Shown: positions 23,228-32,691, numbered from the stretch's first letter. The stretch: DNA of 42,156 bases from JAZQLP01 sp045542755 (GCA_045542755.1 JAZQLP010000026.1:1-42156); one strand, 5' to 3'. Numbers and translations are program-made. The notes: generated by a model from the letters alone, not told the origin.

Positions 23228-25825
23228 ATGCATTACATGGGATTAAATGAGATTAGAGAAAAATATCTCTCATTCTTTGAATCTAAGGATCATCTTCGTA
23301 TGCCTTCATTTTCTCTCGTTCCCCAGAACGACAAGAGTATTCTGCTCATAAACGCAGGCATGACCCCCCTGAAGCCTTATTTTAAGGGCGAAGAAACTCC
23401 TCCCAGAAAGCGCGTCACCACCTGTCAGAAGTGTATCCGCACCCCTGATATAGAAAGAATAGGAAAAACTGCCCGTCACGGTACATTCTTCGAAATGCTG
23501 GGCAACTTCTCCTTCGGCGATTATTTTAAGAAGGAAGTTATTCCCTGGGCTTGGGAATTTATGACAACCGTTATGGAAATTCCCGAAGAAAAGCTCCACG
23601 TTACCGTATACCACGAGGACGATGAAGCATACGATATCTGGCACAACGTTGTAGGACTTCCCGAATCCCATATTTCCAGATTCGGTAAAGAAGATAACTT
23701 CTGGGAGCATGGTGAAGGTCCCTGCGGTCCCTGTTCCGAGATATTCTTTGACAGAGGTCCCGATAAGGGCTGCGGCAGCCCCGACTGTAAGGTTGGTTGC
23801 GACTGTGACCGATTTATGGAAGTATGGAACCTCGTATTTACCCAGTTTAACAACGACGGTAACGGCAACTACGAGCGTCTTAAGAACTGCAATATAGACA
23901 CCGGCATGGGACTTGAACGTCTTGCCTGCGTTATGCAGGGCGTTGACTCCCTCTTTGACGTTGATACCGTAAGAAACATCACCGCCCGTCTTTCCGAGAT
24001 GTCCTCCAAGAAGTACGGCGACTCCCACGAAACTGACGTTTCTCTCCGTATTATTACCGACCATACCAGAAGCACTACCTTTATGGTAAGTGACGGTATC
24101 CTTCCCTCAAACGAAGGCAGAGGTTACGTTGTTAGACGTCTTCTCCGCAGAGCTGCCCGTCACGGTAAGCTCCTCGGTATTAAGTCCGAGCACTTCCTCA
24201 GCGAGCTTGCAAAGGTAGTTATCAGAGAAAGCGGCGAGGCTTATCCCGAGCTTAAAGAAAAAGAAAACTTCATCATTAACGTTATAGACCAGGAAGAAGC
24301 AAGATTCAATCAGACCATCGACAGCGGTCTTGCTATCCTTAACGAACTTATTGCTAAGGCAGAAGCTGAGGGTAAGAAGTCCATTTCCGGCGAAGACGCC
24401 TTCAGACTTTACGATACCTTCGGTTTCCCCCTCGATCTCACCCTTGAAATACTCGAAGAAAAGGGTATGAATACCGACGAGGCCGCCTTCAATGCTTGTA
24501 TGGACGAGCAGAAGAAGAGAGCAAGAGAAGCTTATCTCGCCTCCGGCGCTTCCGCTTGGAAGGGCAACGAAGATCTTAAAGGTCTTCCCCAGACCGAATT
24601 CATCGGTTATGAAACCCTTACTGCAGAAGCAAAGGTTATCAAGGTTCTTACCGAAGAAGACGGAACCCTTACCGTAATCACCGACAAAACCCCCTTCTAC
24701 GGAGAAAGCGGCGGTCAGGTAGGTGACAGAGGTCTTATTGAAAAGGACGGCGTTAAGCTCACCGTTGCCGATACCAAGAAGGCTAATGGCATATTCCTTC
24801 ACAAGATCTCCGTCGTTGACGGCGTAGTATCCGAGGGTGACACCGTTACCCTTACCGTTGACAAGGCTCTTCGTGAGGCTACCAAGCGTAACCACTCTTC
24901 CGCGCACCTTCTTCAGGCAGCTCTTAAGGAAGTTCTCGGTTCTCACGTTGCTCAGGCAGGTTCTTACGTTGACGAGCACCGTATGCGTTTTGACTTCTCT
25001 CATTTCGCAGCTCTCACCGCTGAAGAAATTGCAAGGGTAGAAAAGATAGTAAACGAATATATTCTTGAAGGTTATCCCGTAGTTACCGAGGTTATGAAGA
25101 CCTCCGATGCAAAGAACAGCGGCGCTACCGCACTCTTTGGCGAAAAGTACGGCGAGTACGTAAGAGTTGTATCCATGGGTGACGTTTCCAAGGAATTCTG
25201 TGGCGGTACCCACGTTGATAACACCTCTAAGGTTGGCCTTTTCAAGATAATTTCCGAGGCCGGTATTGCTGCAGGCGTACGTCGTATAGAAGCTCTCACC
25301 GGTATGAACGTTCTTGACGCTATCGGCGAAAAGGATAGAACCATAAACGAAACCGCGGCAGCTCTCAAGACTAACGCAAAAGAGGTTACTGCAAAGGCAG
25401 AGGCTCTCATGAACGAGCTTAAGGCTGCAAACAAGCAGATAGCTGATCTTAATGCAAAGCTCTCCGCTTCCGGTCTTGACGATATCGTTAAGAATGCCGA
25501 AACCATCGGTGCATTCTCCTTCATTACCGGTAAGATCGCGGCTGATGCAAACACTCTCAGAACTCTCGGCGACGATCTCCGCGCTAAATACGATAACGCA
25601 GTTGTTCTTCTCTTTGCAGAAAACGACGGTAAGGTAAATATCGTTGTAAGCTGCGGCAAAGAAGCCGTAAAGGCAGGCGCAAATGCCGGCAATATCGTAA
25701 AAGAAGCGGCAAAGATTTGTCTTGGCGGCGGTGGCGGTAGACCCGATGGCGCTATGGCAGGCGGTAAGGATGCTACAAAGATTCCCCAAGCCGTTGAAGC
25801 TGTAAGAGCGTTACTTTCCAAATAA
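23228..25825 (+). CDS. alaS: alanine-tRNA ligase
   Basis: Class II synthetase charging tRNA-Ala, 865 residues, full length for the family. The aminoacylation domain opens with the motif-1 region (LINAGMTPLKPYF, TCQKCIR, FEMLGNFSFGDYFK), followed by the tRNA-recognition region, the editing domain with HSSAH (His556, His560) and CGGTH (Cys658, His662) that bind zinc and clear mischarged Ser or Gly, and a C-Ala/DHHA1 domain ending GGGGGRPDGAMAGGKD. AGGAG lies 12 nt before the chosen ATG; a second ATG at 23237 is further away. No T-box leader is present in the 38-nt gap, so regulation is probably through the upstream operon. Confidence 0.97.
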   Translation: MHYMGLNEIREKYLSFFESKDHLRMPSFSLVPQNDKSILLINAGMTPLKPYFKGEETPPRKRVTTCQKCIRTPDIERIGKTARHGTFFEMLGNFSFGDYFKKEVIPWAWEFMTTVMEIPEEKLHVTVYHEDDEAYDIWHNVVGLPESHISRFGKEDNFWEHGEGPCGPCSEIFFDRGPDKGCGSPDCKVGCDCDRFMEVWNLVFTQFNNDGNGNYERLKNCNIDTGMGLERLACVMQGVDSLFDVDTVRNITARLSEMSSKKYGDSHETDVSLRIITDHTRSTTFMVSDGILPSNEGRGYVVRRLLRRAARHGKLLGIKSEHFLSELAKVVIRESGEAYPELKEKENFIINVIDQEEARFNQTIDSGLAILNELIAKAEAEGKKSISGEDAFRLYDTFGFPLDLTLEILEEKGMNTDEAAFNACMDEQKKRAREAYLASGASAWKGNEDLKGLPQTEFIGYETLTAEAKVIKVLTEEDGTLTVITDKTPFYGESGGQVGDRGLIEKDGVKLTVADTKKANGIFLHKISVVDGVVSEGDTVTLTVDKALREATKRNHSSAHLLQAALKEVLGSHVAQAGSYVDEHRMRFDFSHFAALTAEEIARVEKIVNEYILEGYPVVTEVMKTSDAKNSGATALFGEKYGEYVRVVSMGDVSKEFCGGTHVDNTSKVGLFKIISEAGIAAGVRRIEALTGMNVLDAIGEKDRTINETAAALKTNAKEVTAKAEALMNELKAANKQIADLNAKLSASGLDDIVKNAETIGAFSFITGKIAADANTLRTLGDDLRAKYDNAVVLLFAENDGKVNIVVSCGKEAVKAGANAGNIVKEAAKICLGGGGGRPDGAMAGGKDATKIPQAVEAVRALLSK

Positions 25826-25840
25826 AATAACATAATGAGA

Positions 25841-25874
25841 GGGACGGACAGGCAAAACTCTCCGTCCCCTTTTT
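25841..25874 (+). terminator. terminator after alaS
   Basis: GGGACGGA (25841-25848) pairs with TCCGTCCC (25861-25868), followed by CTTTTTAT. It lies 20 nt before the HIT gene, and no new promoter is visible there, so downstream genes would depend on read-through. Confidence 0.8.
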
Positions 25875-25894
25875 ATAAGAAGGGCGGTAAAATT

Positions 25895-26239
25895 ATGGAT
25901 TGTATATTTTGTAAAATAGCCGCAGGAGAGATTCCTTCTGCAAAGGTATACGAGGATGAAAAGGTTTATGCCTTCAGGGATATAAATCCCCAGGCACCCG
26001 TTCACATATTGGTTATTCCCAAGGCGCACGTTATGTCCTCAATGGATGATTTTGACCTTGAGGAAAACGGAAGCATTATGGTGGATATTTTTAACGCCAT
26101 AAAGAAGATTACAGTTCAGGAAGGACTTGTAAACGGCTACCGTATTATAAATAACTGCGGTGAAGACGGCGCCCAGAGCGTAAAGCATCTGCATTTTCAT
26201 ATTCTCGGCGGTACAAAACTGCCTGAAACCTTTTGTTAA
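25895..26239 (+). CDS. HIT-family nucleotide hydrolase (HINT-like)
   Basis: Histidine-triad protein of 114 residues that hydrolyses nucleoside phosphoramidates or AMP conjugates. The N-terminal CIFCKIAAGEIPSAK, HILVIPKAH and the catalytic triad HLHFHILGG (His98, His100, His102) are all present. The start at 25895 (MDCIFCK) is the family start and has AAGGGCGG upstream; an upstream frame runs through the alaS terminator and is not likely translated. Zinc-type cysteines (CxxC at 3-6) are typical of the Hint branch. Confidence 0.93.
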   Translation: MDCIFCKIAAGEIPSAKVYEDEKVYAFRDINPQAPVHILVIPKAHVMSSMDDFDLEENGSIMVDIFNAIKKITVQEGLVNGYRIINNCGEDGAQSVKHLHFHILGGTKLPETFC

Positions 26240-26253
26240 GGGAGATCAAAAAA

Positions 26254-26958
26254 ATGGAATTAAAACCCAATGAAGGTAAGAACCTTATAATAGAAGTAAA
26301 CGGTAAAAAATACGAACGTTACGCCATAGTTACCCGATTTGTAAACATAGGCGACGATTACGTTGATATCGTTAAGGAATACGCTCTTCCTCATATTCAG
26401 GAGGGCGACTTCATATCCATAAGCGAGAAAATAATAGCTCTTTGTCAGAAGAGGATTGTTTATCGCAAGGATATACACCCCGGATTCTGGGCAAAGCTTT
26501 TGTGTAAGTTCGTTCACGTAACTCCTGCAGGCCCCGGTGCGGGAACTCCTTATAAGATGCAGTTGGTAATTATGCAGTGCGGACTTCCCAGAGTTCTTTT
26601 TGCAGCCTTTTGTTCTGCAGTAACGAAACTTTTTGGTATAAAAGGCGTCTTTTATAAGGTATGCGGCCATGAGGTTGAGGGCATAGATGGACTTATAGAT
26701 TACGATATTTCCTTTAAGGAGTACGTAGAGTACGGTATTCTTAATCCCGAAAATCCCGACGGAGTTTGCGAAGAGATCAAAGAAAAGCTTGGCATACCTT
26801 GTATGATAATCGATGCTTGTGATATAAGCGCCGTAGTTCTCGGCAAGTCCTCTGACCTTGCTATGCCCAAGGAAGAGCTTGTTGAAATAATAAGGGATAA
26901 TCCTGCAGGTCAGGATGACCAGTGCACCCCCATTATTCTTATTAGAGAAGTTAAATAG
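26254..26958 (+). CDS. CofE-like protein (F420-0:gamma-glutamyl ligase family)
   Basis: A 234-residue protein resembling the CofE/F420-0:glutamate ligase fold (ALPHIQEGDFISISEKI, DGLIDYDIS, IIDACDISAVVLGKSSD). In non-F420 Firmicutes such proteins are of uncertain function, so I do not infer F420 synthesis. The start at 26254 is set by GGGAG 9 nt upstream. It begins 14 nt after the HIT stop, so the two are co-transcribed. A large lipoprotein gene starts 25 nt downstream. Confidence 0.78.
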   Translation: MELKPNEGKNLIIEVNGKKYERYAIVTRFVNIGDDYVDIVKEYALPHIQEGDFISISEKIIALCQKRIVYRKDIHPGFWAKLLCKFVHVTPAGPGAGTPYKMQLVIMQCGLPRVLFAAFCSAVTKLFGIKGVFYKVCGHEVEGIDGLIDYDISFKEYVEYGILNPENPDGVCEEIKEKLGIPCMIIDACDISAVVLGKSSDLAMPKEELVEIIRDNPAGQDDQCTPIILIREVK

Positions 26959-26983
26959 AAATCTTTATATCGGAGGTTACTCA

Positions 26984-29900
26984 ATGAAGAAAAAGGTTAT
27001 TAGGACAGTTTGTCTTATACTGATATTTTCTTTCATCCTTTCGCTTTTTAGCGGATGTGAGGTGGAAGAATTTATCCGTACGACCTTTTTCCCCGTTGAC
27101 GTGACCTCCGTTGAATCATCTTTGACGGAATATAAGTTCACTAAGGCTGACCAAAGCGCCGTTATGGACGTTTCCGTTTTTCCCGAGGATGCTACGGATA
27201 AAACCGTTAAATACGTTTCATCCAATACTTCTGTGGCCATAGTTGATGCCAACGGAAAGATAATACCTATGGGCAACGGAACTGCATATATTACCGCCTA
27301 TCCCGAGCACGGAATGGGCTCGGTAAGCTGTAGGGTAGACGTTGACTTTACCGTTTACGTTGAAGGGGTTTATCTTACCGAGGACGTTGTGGAATTTACC
27401 CAGTTCGGAGCTACTCATCAGTTGGTTGCCTCCATAAATCCCCCCGATGCTACCAATCCTACCATAATATGGTCAGCGGGGGATAGCAATATCGCTACTG
27501 TTGACGATCACGGCCTTGTTACTGCCGTAAGTAACGGCGAAACCCTTATAGAAGCAAAGACCGAGGACGGCGATTTTATTGCTGCCTGCAGAGTAATAGT
27601 CAATTGCTTTATTCCAATAGAGGATGTGGAGTTTGATATAAGGGAGTTTACATTTAAGAACGTAGATGATGAACTCATCCTTACTCCTCAGTTTCAGCCT
27701 GCAAACACCACCGAAAGAGGCCTCGTCTGGTCCTCATCCAATGAAAAAATAGTTACCGTCACTTCCGATGGTGTCGTAACTCCTATGAGTAACGGTACAG
27801 CTACCGTTCAGGCCCTTTCCGCAAACGGAAAGAAAGTGGCAAAATGTAAGGTTACAGTTAAACTTCCCGTTCACGTTCAGGGAATCAAGATTACGGGCGA
27901 AGAATATACCATTGAAGGCACCGGACAGAATTATCAGATAAAGGCTTCCGTTGTACCTTCCAGTGCAGATAATAAAAAACTTAACTACAGTTCTTCCGAT
28001 GAAAGTGTTGCTACCGTATCCTCAAAAGGCGTAGTGACCACAGTCGGCGTGGGACAGGCTGTTATTACCGTTACCACCGACGAAGGCGGATATTCGGGTG
28101 AGTTTAAAATAACCGTTATTCCTAAGAAAATAAAGGTTACGGGCGTAAAGCTTGCAACCTCAAGATATACATTTACCGAGGCAGGGGAGACCTATAAGAT
28201 AAATGCATCGGTTGTTCCTTCTGATGCTGAGAATAAAAAGCTTACCTACTCCTCTTCTGATACCGCAATCGTTACCGTTGATGCAAACGGAGTCGTTACT
28301 GCAGTTGGTTACGGTATTGCTTACGTAACCGTAACCAGCGATGACGGCAATTATTCCGAAACTTTCTACGCCGTATTTAATAAGCCCACACCTCCTCAAA
28401 CCGAGGATAGCACCTTTGTTTCCAAGGTCGTAACCGACGGTGAGGTAAGGGGTGTTTGGGTATCTACCGTAAATAATATAGATTTCCCTTCAGTTAAAGG
28501 CCTTTCTGCAGATAAGCTCCGCAAAGAGATAGAAACTATTCTGGACAACGTTGTCAGCTGGGGTATGAATACCGTATTTTTCCAAGTAAGACCTATGTCG
28601 GATGCATTGTATTATTCTGCTCTTTTCCCCTCATCTTCCTTTGTGGTTGGAACACAGGGTAATCCTTTGCCCGTAGATTTGCTGGCCGTGTTTATTGAAG
28701 AGGCTCATGAACGTGGAGTGGAACTTCACGCCTGGATAAATCCATACAGAATTTCCCAACAAAATATTTTTGGTACAAATCTTAATTCCCTTGCCGCAAA
28801 CCACCCCGCCCGCTTGCATCCCGAATGGGTGGTCACCTATAACGGTGCTATGTATTATAATCCCGGCCTTCCCGAGGTAAGAGATCTTATTCTTGCCGGT
28901 ATTGACGAGATAATATCCAATTACGATGTGGACGGAATACATTTTGACGATTATTTCTATCCCGACGGATGCGGACAGAATAATAAAAATCCCAAAGGCT
29001 TTGACGATTCTGCCGCATATACGAAGTACGGTAACGGCCTTTCCCTTTCCGATTGGAGAAGATCAAACGTTGATACTCTGGTTCTTGCTGCATCAAATCT
29101 CATATCAAGTAAGAAGCCCTCTGTAAAGTTTGGCATTTCTCCTGCTGGAATTTGGGCTATGCAGTCCTATAATTCAAACGGCGTTCCGGGACTTAACAAA
29201 ACCTTGCAGACTTATTATGACGTTTACGCCGATACCCGCAAATGGGTAGTGAACGAGTGGATCGACTATATTTGTCCCCAGATATACTGGAATATAGACC
29301 ATTCTCTTGCACCCTTTAAAAATATCGCTTCCTGGTGGGGAAAGCTTTGTAAAAATACGGACGTTGAGTTGTATATAGGTATTGCCGCTTATAACGGCGG
29401 TACGGGTAGCTTTACTTCAACCGAATACGTAAACCAGCTTACCTATATAGATACTATTGATAAATGTAACGGTGAAGTATTTTTTGCATACAATGATTTT
29501 GTTGCAAATATGGGTGGAATAAGGGACGTAGTTAAGGTTATTTATAAGGTAGATGAAAGCCCTTCCGCCCCCAAAGTGGAAGCCGCCAGTGATACTTTGG
29601 TTCTTTCAGGTACTTCCCAGACTATTTCAAACGAGTACGCCTCGGCTTACGTTATGGGCGTTTCTGATCCCAATTATCCTCTTAAGGTAAACGGCGTTGA
29701 GTATACCGATCGTTCACCTTCCGGATATTTTGCCTATTATATGACTGACTTAAAGGTAGGGGAGAACACCTTTACCTTTGAGCATAAGGGCAAAACCGTC
29801 AAGTACGTTGTTACCCGAAAGGGTAGCACGTCTACCTCGACTGCTTATGAGTATATGAAGGAATTCGGCTTTGTTTCAGGCAGTTTGACTCCCAGATACG

Positions 29901-31285
29901 ATTACGCTTCTACAAGCGGCACCACACTGACCTTCTCTTGCAACGCTACTGCGGGAGCTACCGTATATGCTATGGTTGGTAATTACAGGGTTGACCTTAA
30001 AGGTTATGCCGATAAGCATATAAAGGACGGCCAATATCGTATAGGATGGTATGAAGGCGTTCTTACTCTGCCAATGACCGAGGGTAATCTTTATCTCGGA
30101 AAGCCTATCTTTTACGCCGAAATGGACGGTAAGGTTGCCGTTCTTCAAATGGAAAATGACATAGAGGTAATAAACGATCCCTCTTCTTACGTCGTGCAGA
30201 TAGTTAAGGATAAATGCAATCTTATAGCAAATCTGTCCCTTGCCCCAAATGAATATTCCTTCGGAACCCTTGGGGCTATGGATACGGTAGTGTCAAAGTC
30301 AAAGGGTTATGCAAAGCTTTCAAGCGGATATTACGTCAATTCCTCTGATGTTGAAAGAATCCCCCTTAATTCGTTGCCCATTGCCGTGGCCGGAAATATC
30401 TCTGTTGCAGATAGCGGAGATTACACTCACGTTATTATTCCTCTTTCCGAAAAATCCCTGCACGATATATGGCAGTATGATGACAGAACCGAGATAATAG
30501 TTTATAACGTATCCAATCCCTCGGGACTTACGGCCTCTTTGTCAGGTAGTAACGCGCTGTTTTCTGCCGTTACCGTAAAGGCTCTCGGTGCTAACTCCTT
30601 TAAGGTAACCCTTACCTATAAGAAGGCTCTTTATATATTCGGCTATTACGCATCCTTTGACGGAAACAGACTTATAGTTCATTACCGCAACCCTGCAAAA
30701 ATAAGCGAGGGTGCGAAGATGCTATCCGGAATAAAGATTTCCATTGACCCCGGACATAGCGATTCAAAGGGCGCATACGGTGCTTGGGGCTCTCTTAAAG
30801 GCTATGAAGCAGAGCTTAACCGCACTCTTTCGCTGTTAGTTGCCGCAAGACTTACCGCTCTCGGTGCAGAGGTAAGGCTTTCCCATAATGGGGAAGGCGT
30901 AAAGGATCTTGATACTCTTATTAAGGAGTTCAGAGCCTGGGGACCTGATATTAACGTTTCTATACACTTTAATTCTGTAGCCGATAATGCTGACCCCAAT
31001 AAGGCACAGGGGGTTGAGACCTATTATAGCTACGCCCATTCCAAGATCCTTGCTCAAACAATGCTGGATTCTTTTTCAGAGCTTACGGGAATCGTTAAAC
31101 GCTCTTCCAAGGGCGGGTATTATAAGGTTTCCAGATTTGCCGATTTTCCCTCAATTCTCTTTGAGACTGCATTTATTTGTAACCCCAAGGAATACGAATG
31201 GTTTATGCAGAGCGAGAATATGGATACTGCCGCCTCTGCAATAGTTGCCGGAATAGTGGCCTATTTTACAAAAGTAAGCCAGTAA
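26984..31285 (+). CDS. lipoprotein with five BIG2 domains, GHL10 glycosidase and Amidase_3
   Basis: A 1433-residue exported lipoprotein; GGAGG precedes the ATG, and MKKKVIRTVC runs into a lipobox FSGC. Five bacterial Ig-like (BIG2) repeats occupy about 37-465, each with a YSSS or WSS turn and a GVVT-type strand. A GHL10 (DUF187) domain covers about 485-800, with VRGVWVSTVNNIDFPS, WINPYR, DGIHFDDYFYP (650-660), ISPAGIW and YICPQIYWN. Residues 800-1245 are beta-rich and unassigned. The C terminus (about 1249-1430) is an N-acetylmuramoyl-L-alanine amidase: His1258 (DPGH), Glu1275, His1328 (SIHFNS) and catalytic Glu1394 (LFETAF), all intact. GHL10 relatives such as DigH cleave glycans stripped of stem peptides, which amidases produce, so both steps may be combined here, at the cell wall. 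Confidence 0.93.
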   Translation: MKKKVIRTVCLILIFSFILSLFSGCEVEEFIRTTFFPVDVTSVESSLTEYKFTKADQSAVMDVSVFPEDATDKTVKYVSSNTSVAIVDANGKIIPMGNGTAYITAYPEHGMGSVSCRVDVDFTVYVEGVYLTEDVVEFTQFGATHQLVASINPPDATNPTIIWSAGDSNIATVDDHGLVTAVSNGETLIEAKTEDGDFIAACRVIVNCFIPIEDVEFDIREFTFKNVDDELILTPQFQPANTTERGLVWSSSNEKIVTVTSDGVVTPMSNGTATVQALSANGKKVAKCKVTVKLPVHVQGIKITGEEYTIEGTGQNYQIKASVVPSSADNKKLNYSSSDESVATVSSKGVVTTVGVGQAVITVTTDEGGYSGEFKITVIPKKIKVTGVKLATSRYTFTEAGETYKINASVVPSDAENKKLTYSSSDTAIVTVDANGVVTAVGYGIAYVTVTSDDGNYSETFYAVFNKPTPPQTEDSTFVSKVVTDGEVRGVWVSTVNNIDFPSVKGLSADKLRKEIETILDNVVSWGMNTVFFQVRPMSDALYYSALFPSSSFVVGTQGNPLPVDLLAVFIEEAHERGVELHAWINPYRISQQNIFGTNLNSLAANHPARLHPEWVVTYNGAMYYNPGLPEVRDLILAGIDEIISNYDVDGIHFDDYFYPDGCGQNNKNPKGFDDSAAYTKYGNGLSLSDWRRSNVDTLVLAASNLISSKKPSVKFGISPAGIWAMQSYNSNGVPGLNKTLQTYYDVYADTRKWVVNEWIDYICPQIYWNIDHSLAPFKNIASWWGKLCKNTDVELYIGIAAYNGGTGSFTSTEYVNQLTYIDTIDKCNGEVFFAYNDFVANMGGIRDVVKVIYKVDESPSAPKVEAASDTLVLSGTSQTISNEYASAYVMGVSDPNYPLKVNGVEYTDRSPSGYFAYYMTDLKVGENTFTFEHKGKTVKYVVTRKGSTSTSTAYEYMKEFGFVSGSLTPRYDYASTSGTTLTFSCNATAGATVYAMVGNYRVDLKGYADKHIKDGQYRIGWYEGVLTLPMTEGNLYLGKPIFYAEMDGKVAVLQMENDIEVINDPSSYVVQIVKDKCNLIANLSLAPNEYSFGTLGAMDTVVSKSKGYAKLSSGYYVNSSDVERIPLNSLPIAVAGNISVADSGDYTHVIIPLSEKSLHDIWQYDDRTEIIVYNVSNPSGLTASLSGSNALFSAVTVKALGANSFKVTLTYKKALYIFGYYASFDGNRLIVHYRNPAKISEGAKMLSGIKISIDPGHSDSKGAYGAWGSLKGYEAELNRTLSLLVAARLTALGAEVRLSHNGEGVKDLDTLIKEFRAWGPDINVSIHFNSVADNADPNKAQGVETYYSYAHSKILAQTMLDSFSELTGIVKRSSKGGYYKVSRFADFPSILFETAFICNPKEYEWFMQSENMDTAASAIVAGIVAYFTKVSQ

Positions 31286-31305
31286 TATAAAAATGACAAA
31301 AAATC

Positions 31306-31343
31306 AAAAGCCGTCTTTTGTTTGTTGACAAAGGACGGCTTTT
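31306..31343 (+). terminator. hairpin after the lipoprotein that contains the next promoter's -35
   Basis: AAAAGCCGTC (31306-31315) pairs with GACGGCTTTT (31334-31343), and the stem continues with TTTGT/ACAAA to about 16 bp with one U-G pair. The -35 hexamer of the oadB promoter lies in its loop and 3' arm. It probably ends the lipoprotein transcript. Confidence 0.75.
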
Positions 31344-31353
31344 GTGATATAAT
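31325..31353 (+). promoter_or_regulatory. oadB promoter
   Basis: TTGACA (31325-31330), 17-bp spacer, TATAAT (31348-31353), about 40 nt before the oadB start. Confidence 0.9.
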
Positions 31354-31393
31354 TTATTTTGTAAATTTATGGTTTTTAACCAGGAGGCTTTCA

Positions 31394-32515
31394 ATGGAAA
31401 TACTTTACGAAAACCTACTTAACATTACCTGGCAGCAGGCTGTTATGTGGTTGATTGGTGGAATACTTATATTCCTTGCAATTAAAAAAGAGATGGAACC
31501 CACTCTTCTTCTTCCCATGGGCTTTGGCGCGATTCTTATGAACCTGCCCTTCGAAGGACCCGAAAGTGGTGTTGCTCACGTACTTAACCGTTTGTTTGAC
31601 ATCGGTATTGACAACTACGAACTCATGCCCCTTATCCTCTTTATCGGTATCGGCGCAATGATCGACTTTACCCCTCTTCTTACAAATCCCAAGCTTATGT
31701 TCTTTGGCGCAGCGGCACAGTTCGGTATATTCTTTACCCTCTGTCTTGCATCCGTTCTCGGATTTGATCTCAAGGATGCAGCATCTATCGCTATTATAGG
31801 CGCGGCCGACGGTCCTACCTCTATATACGTAGCAACCGTACTTGACTCTGCTTATCTTCCCGCTATTATGGTTGCAGCATATTCGTATATGGCGTTGGTT
31901 CCCATTGTTCAGCCCCCCATTATCAAGCTTTGCACCACTAAGAAAGAACGTCTTATCCGTATGGATAACTCCGGTGGTAAGAAGGTTTCTAAGATCACCC
32001 TTATTCTTTTCCCCATACTTGTTACCATCATCGTAGGCATAGTTGCTCCCGATGCAGTCGTTCTTATCGGCTTCCTTATGTTCGGTAACCTTATCCGTGT
32101 TTGCGGCGTTGTTGATTCTCTTTCCGAGACTGCACAGAAGGTTCTTGCAAACCTCGTTACCCTCTTCCTCGGCATTACTATTGCATCCAGAATGGTTGCT
32201 GCAGACTTCCTGAAGTTTGAAACTCTTCTTATTATGCTCCTCGGTCTTGTAGCATTTGTATTCGATACCTTTGGCGGCATTATGCTTGCAAAGGTCCTCA
32301 ATATCTTCTCCAAGACCAAGATCAATCCCATGATCGGTGCTGCAGGTATTTCTGCATTCCCCATGTCTGCCCGTGTTGTTCATAAGATGGGTCTCGAGGA
32401 AGATAACCAGAACTTCCTTCTTATGCACTCTATAGGCGTTAACGTTTCCGGCCAGATCGCATCCGTTATTGCAGGCGGTCTTATACTCGGTATCGTTAAA
32501 GGTATGCTCGGTTAA
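31394..32515 (+). CDS. Na+-pumping decarboxylase beta subunit (OadB/GcdB/MmdB family)
   Basis: Polytopic membrane subunit of the biotin-dependent, sodium-translocating decarboxylases, 373 residues with many membrane helices. It carries ILFIGIGAMIDFTPLL and the conserved GAADGPTSIY, whose aspartate (Asp139 here) belongs to the family's ion-binding region, plus SAFPMSARVV and HSIGVNVSGQIASV. The start at 31394 has AGGAGG 7 nt upstream. Its carboxyltransferase and biotin subunits are not in the window, so oxaloacetate, glutaconyl-CoA and methylmalonyl-CoA versions cannot be told apart. A small single-helix gene follows in the same unit. Confidence 0.93.
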   Translation: MEILYENLLNITWQQAVMWLIGGILIFLAIKKEMEPTLLLPMGFGAILMNLPFEGPESGVAHVLNRLFDIGIDNYELMPLILFIGIGAMIDFTPLLTNPKLMFFGAAAQFGIFFTLCLASVLGFDLKDAASIAIIGAADGPTSIYVATVLDSAYLPAIMVAAYSYMALVPIVQPPIIKLCTTKKERLIRMDNSGGKKVSKITLILFPILVTIIVGIVAPDAVVLIGFLMFGNLIRVCGVVDSLSETAQKVLANLVTLFLGITIASRMVAADFLKFETLLIMLLGLVAFVFDTFGGIMLAKVLNIFSKTKINPMIGAAGISAFPMSARVVHKMGLEEDNQNFLLMHSIGVNVSGQIASVIAGGLILGIVKGMLG

Positions 32516-32527
32516 GGAGGTATAGAG

Positions 32528-32677
32528 ATGTCTGAATTTAATTTTGCTTTTACTCCCGAGGGATTGGCTGAAACCCTTCCCATAATGGGTCTTGGAATGC
32601 TCGGTACTTTCGTTGTTATAGCAATTATTGTTGTTATCGTTGCTGTACTCAATAAGGTAACTGCTCCCAAAGAATAA
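32528..32677 (+). CDS. OadG-like small membrane subunit
   Basis: A 49-residue protein starting at ATG 32528 with AAGGAGG 9 nt upstream, 12 nt after oadB. A soluble N terminus (MSEFNFAFTPEGLAETLPIM) leads into one membrane helix (about 20-42; MLGTFVVIAIIVVIVAVL) and a short VTAPKE tail. Placement and single-helix form fit the gamma subunit of Na+-decarboxylases, which anchors the complex; such proteins are very short and diverge quickly, so the call rests mainly on position. Confidence 0.72.
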   Translation: MSEFNFAFTPEGLAETLPIMGLGMLGTFVVIAIIVVIVAVLNKVTAPKE

Positions 32678-32691
32678 TTAGTTAAAAAAGA

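Noticed and set aside
24107..25789. A 560-codon minus-strand frame across alaS
   Set aside because: Shadow of alanyl-tRNA synthetase with no motif or start signal.
26254..26958. Evidence for coenzyme F420 biosynthesis
   Set aside because: One CofE-like protein alone does not support the pathway; no other cof or fbi gene is present, and such proteins occur in organisms without F420.
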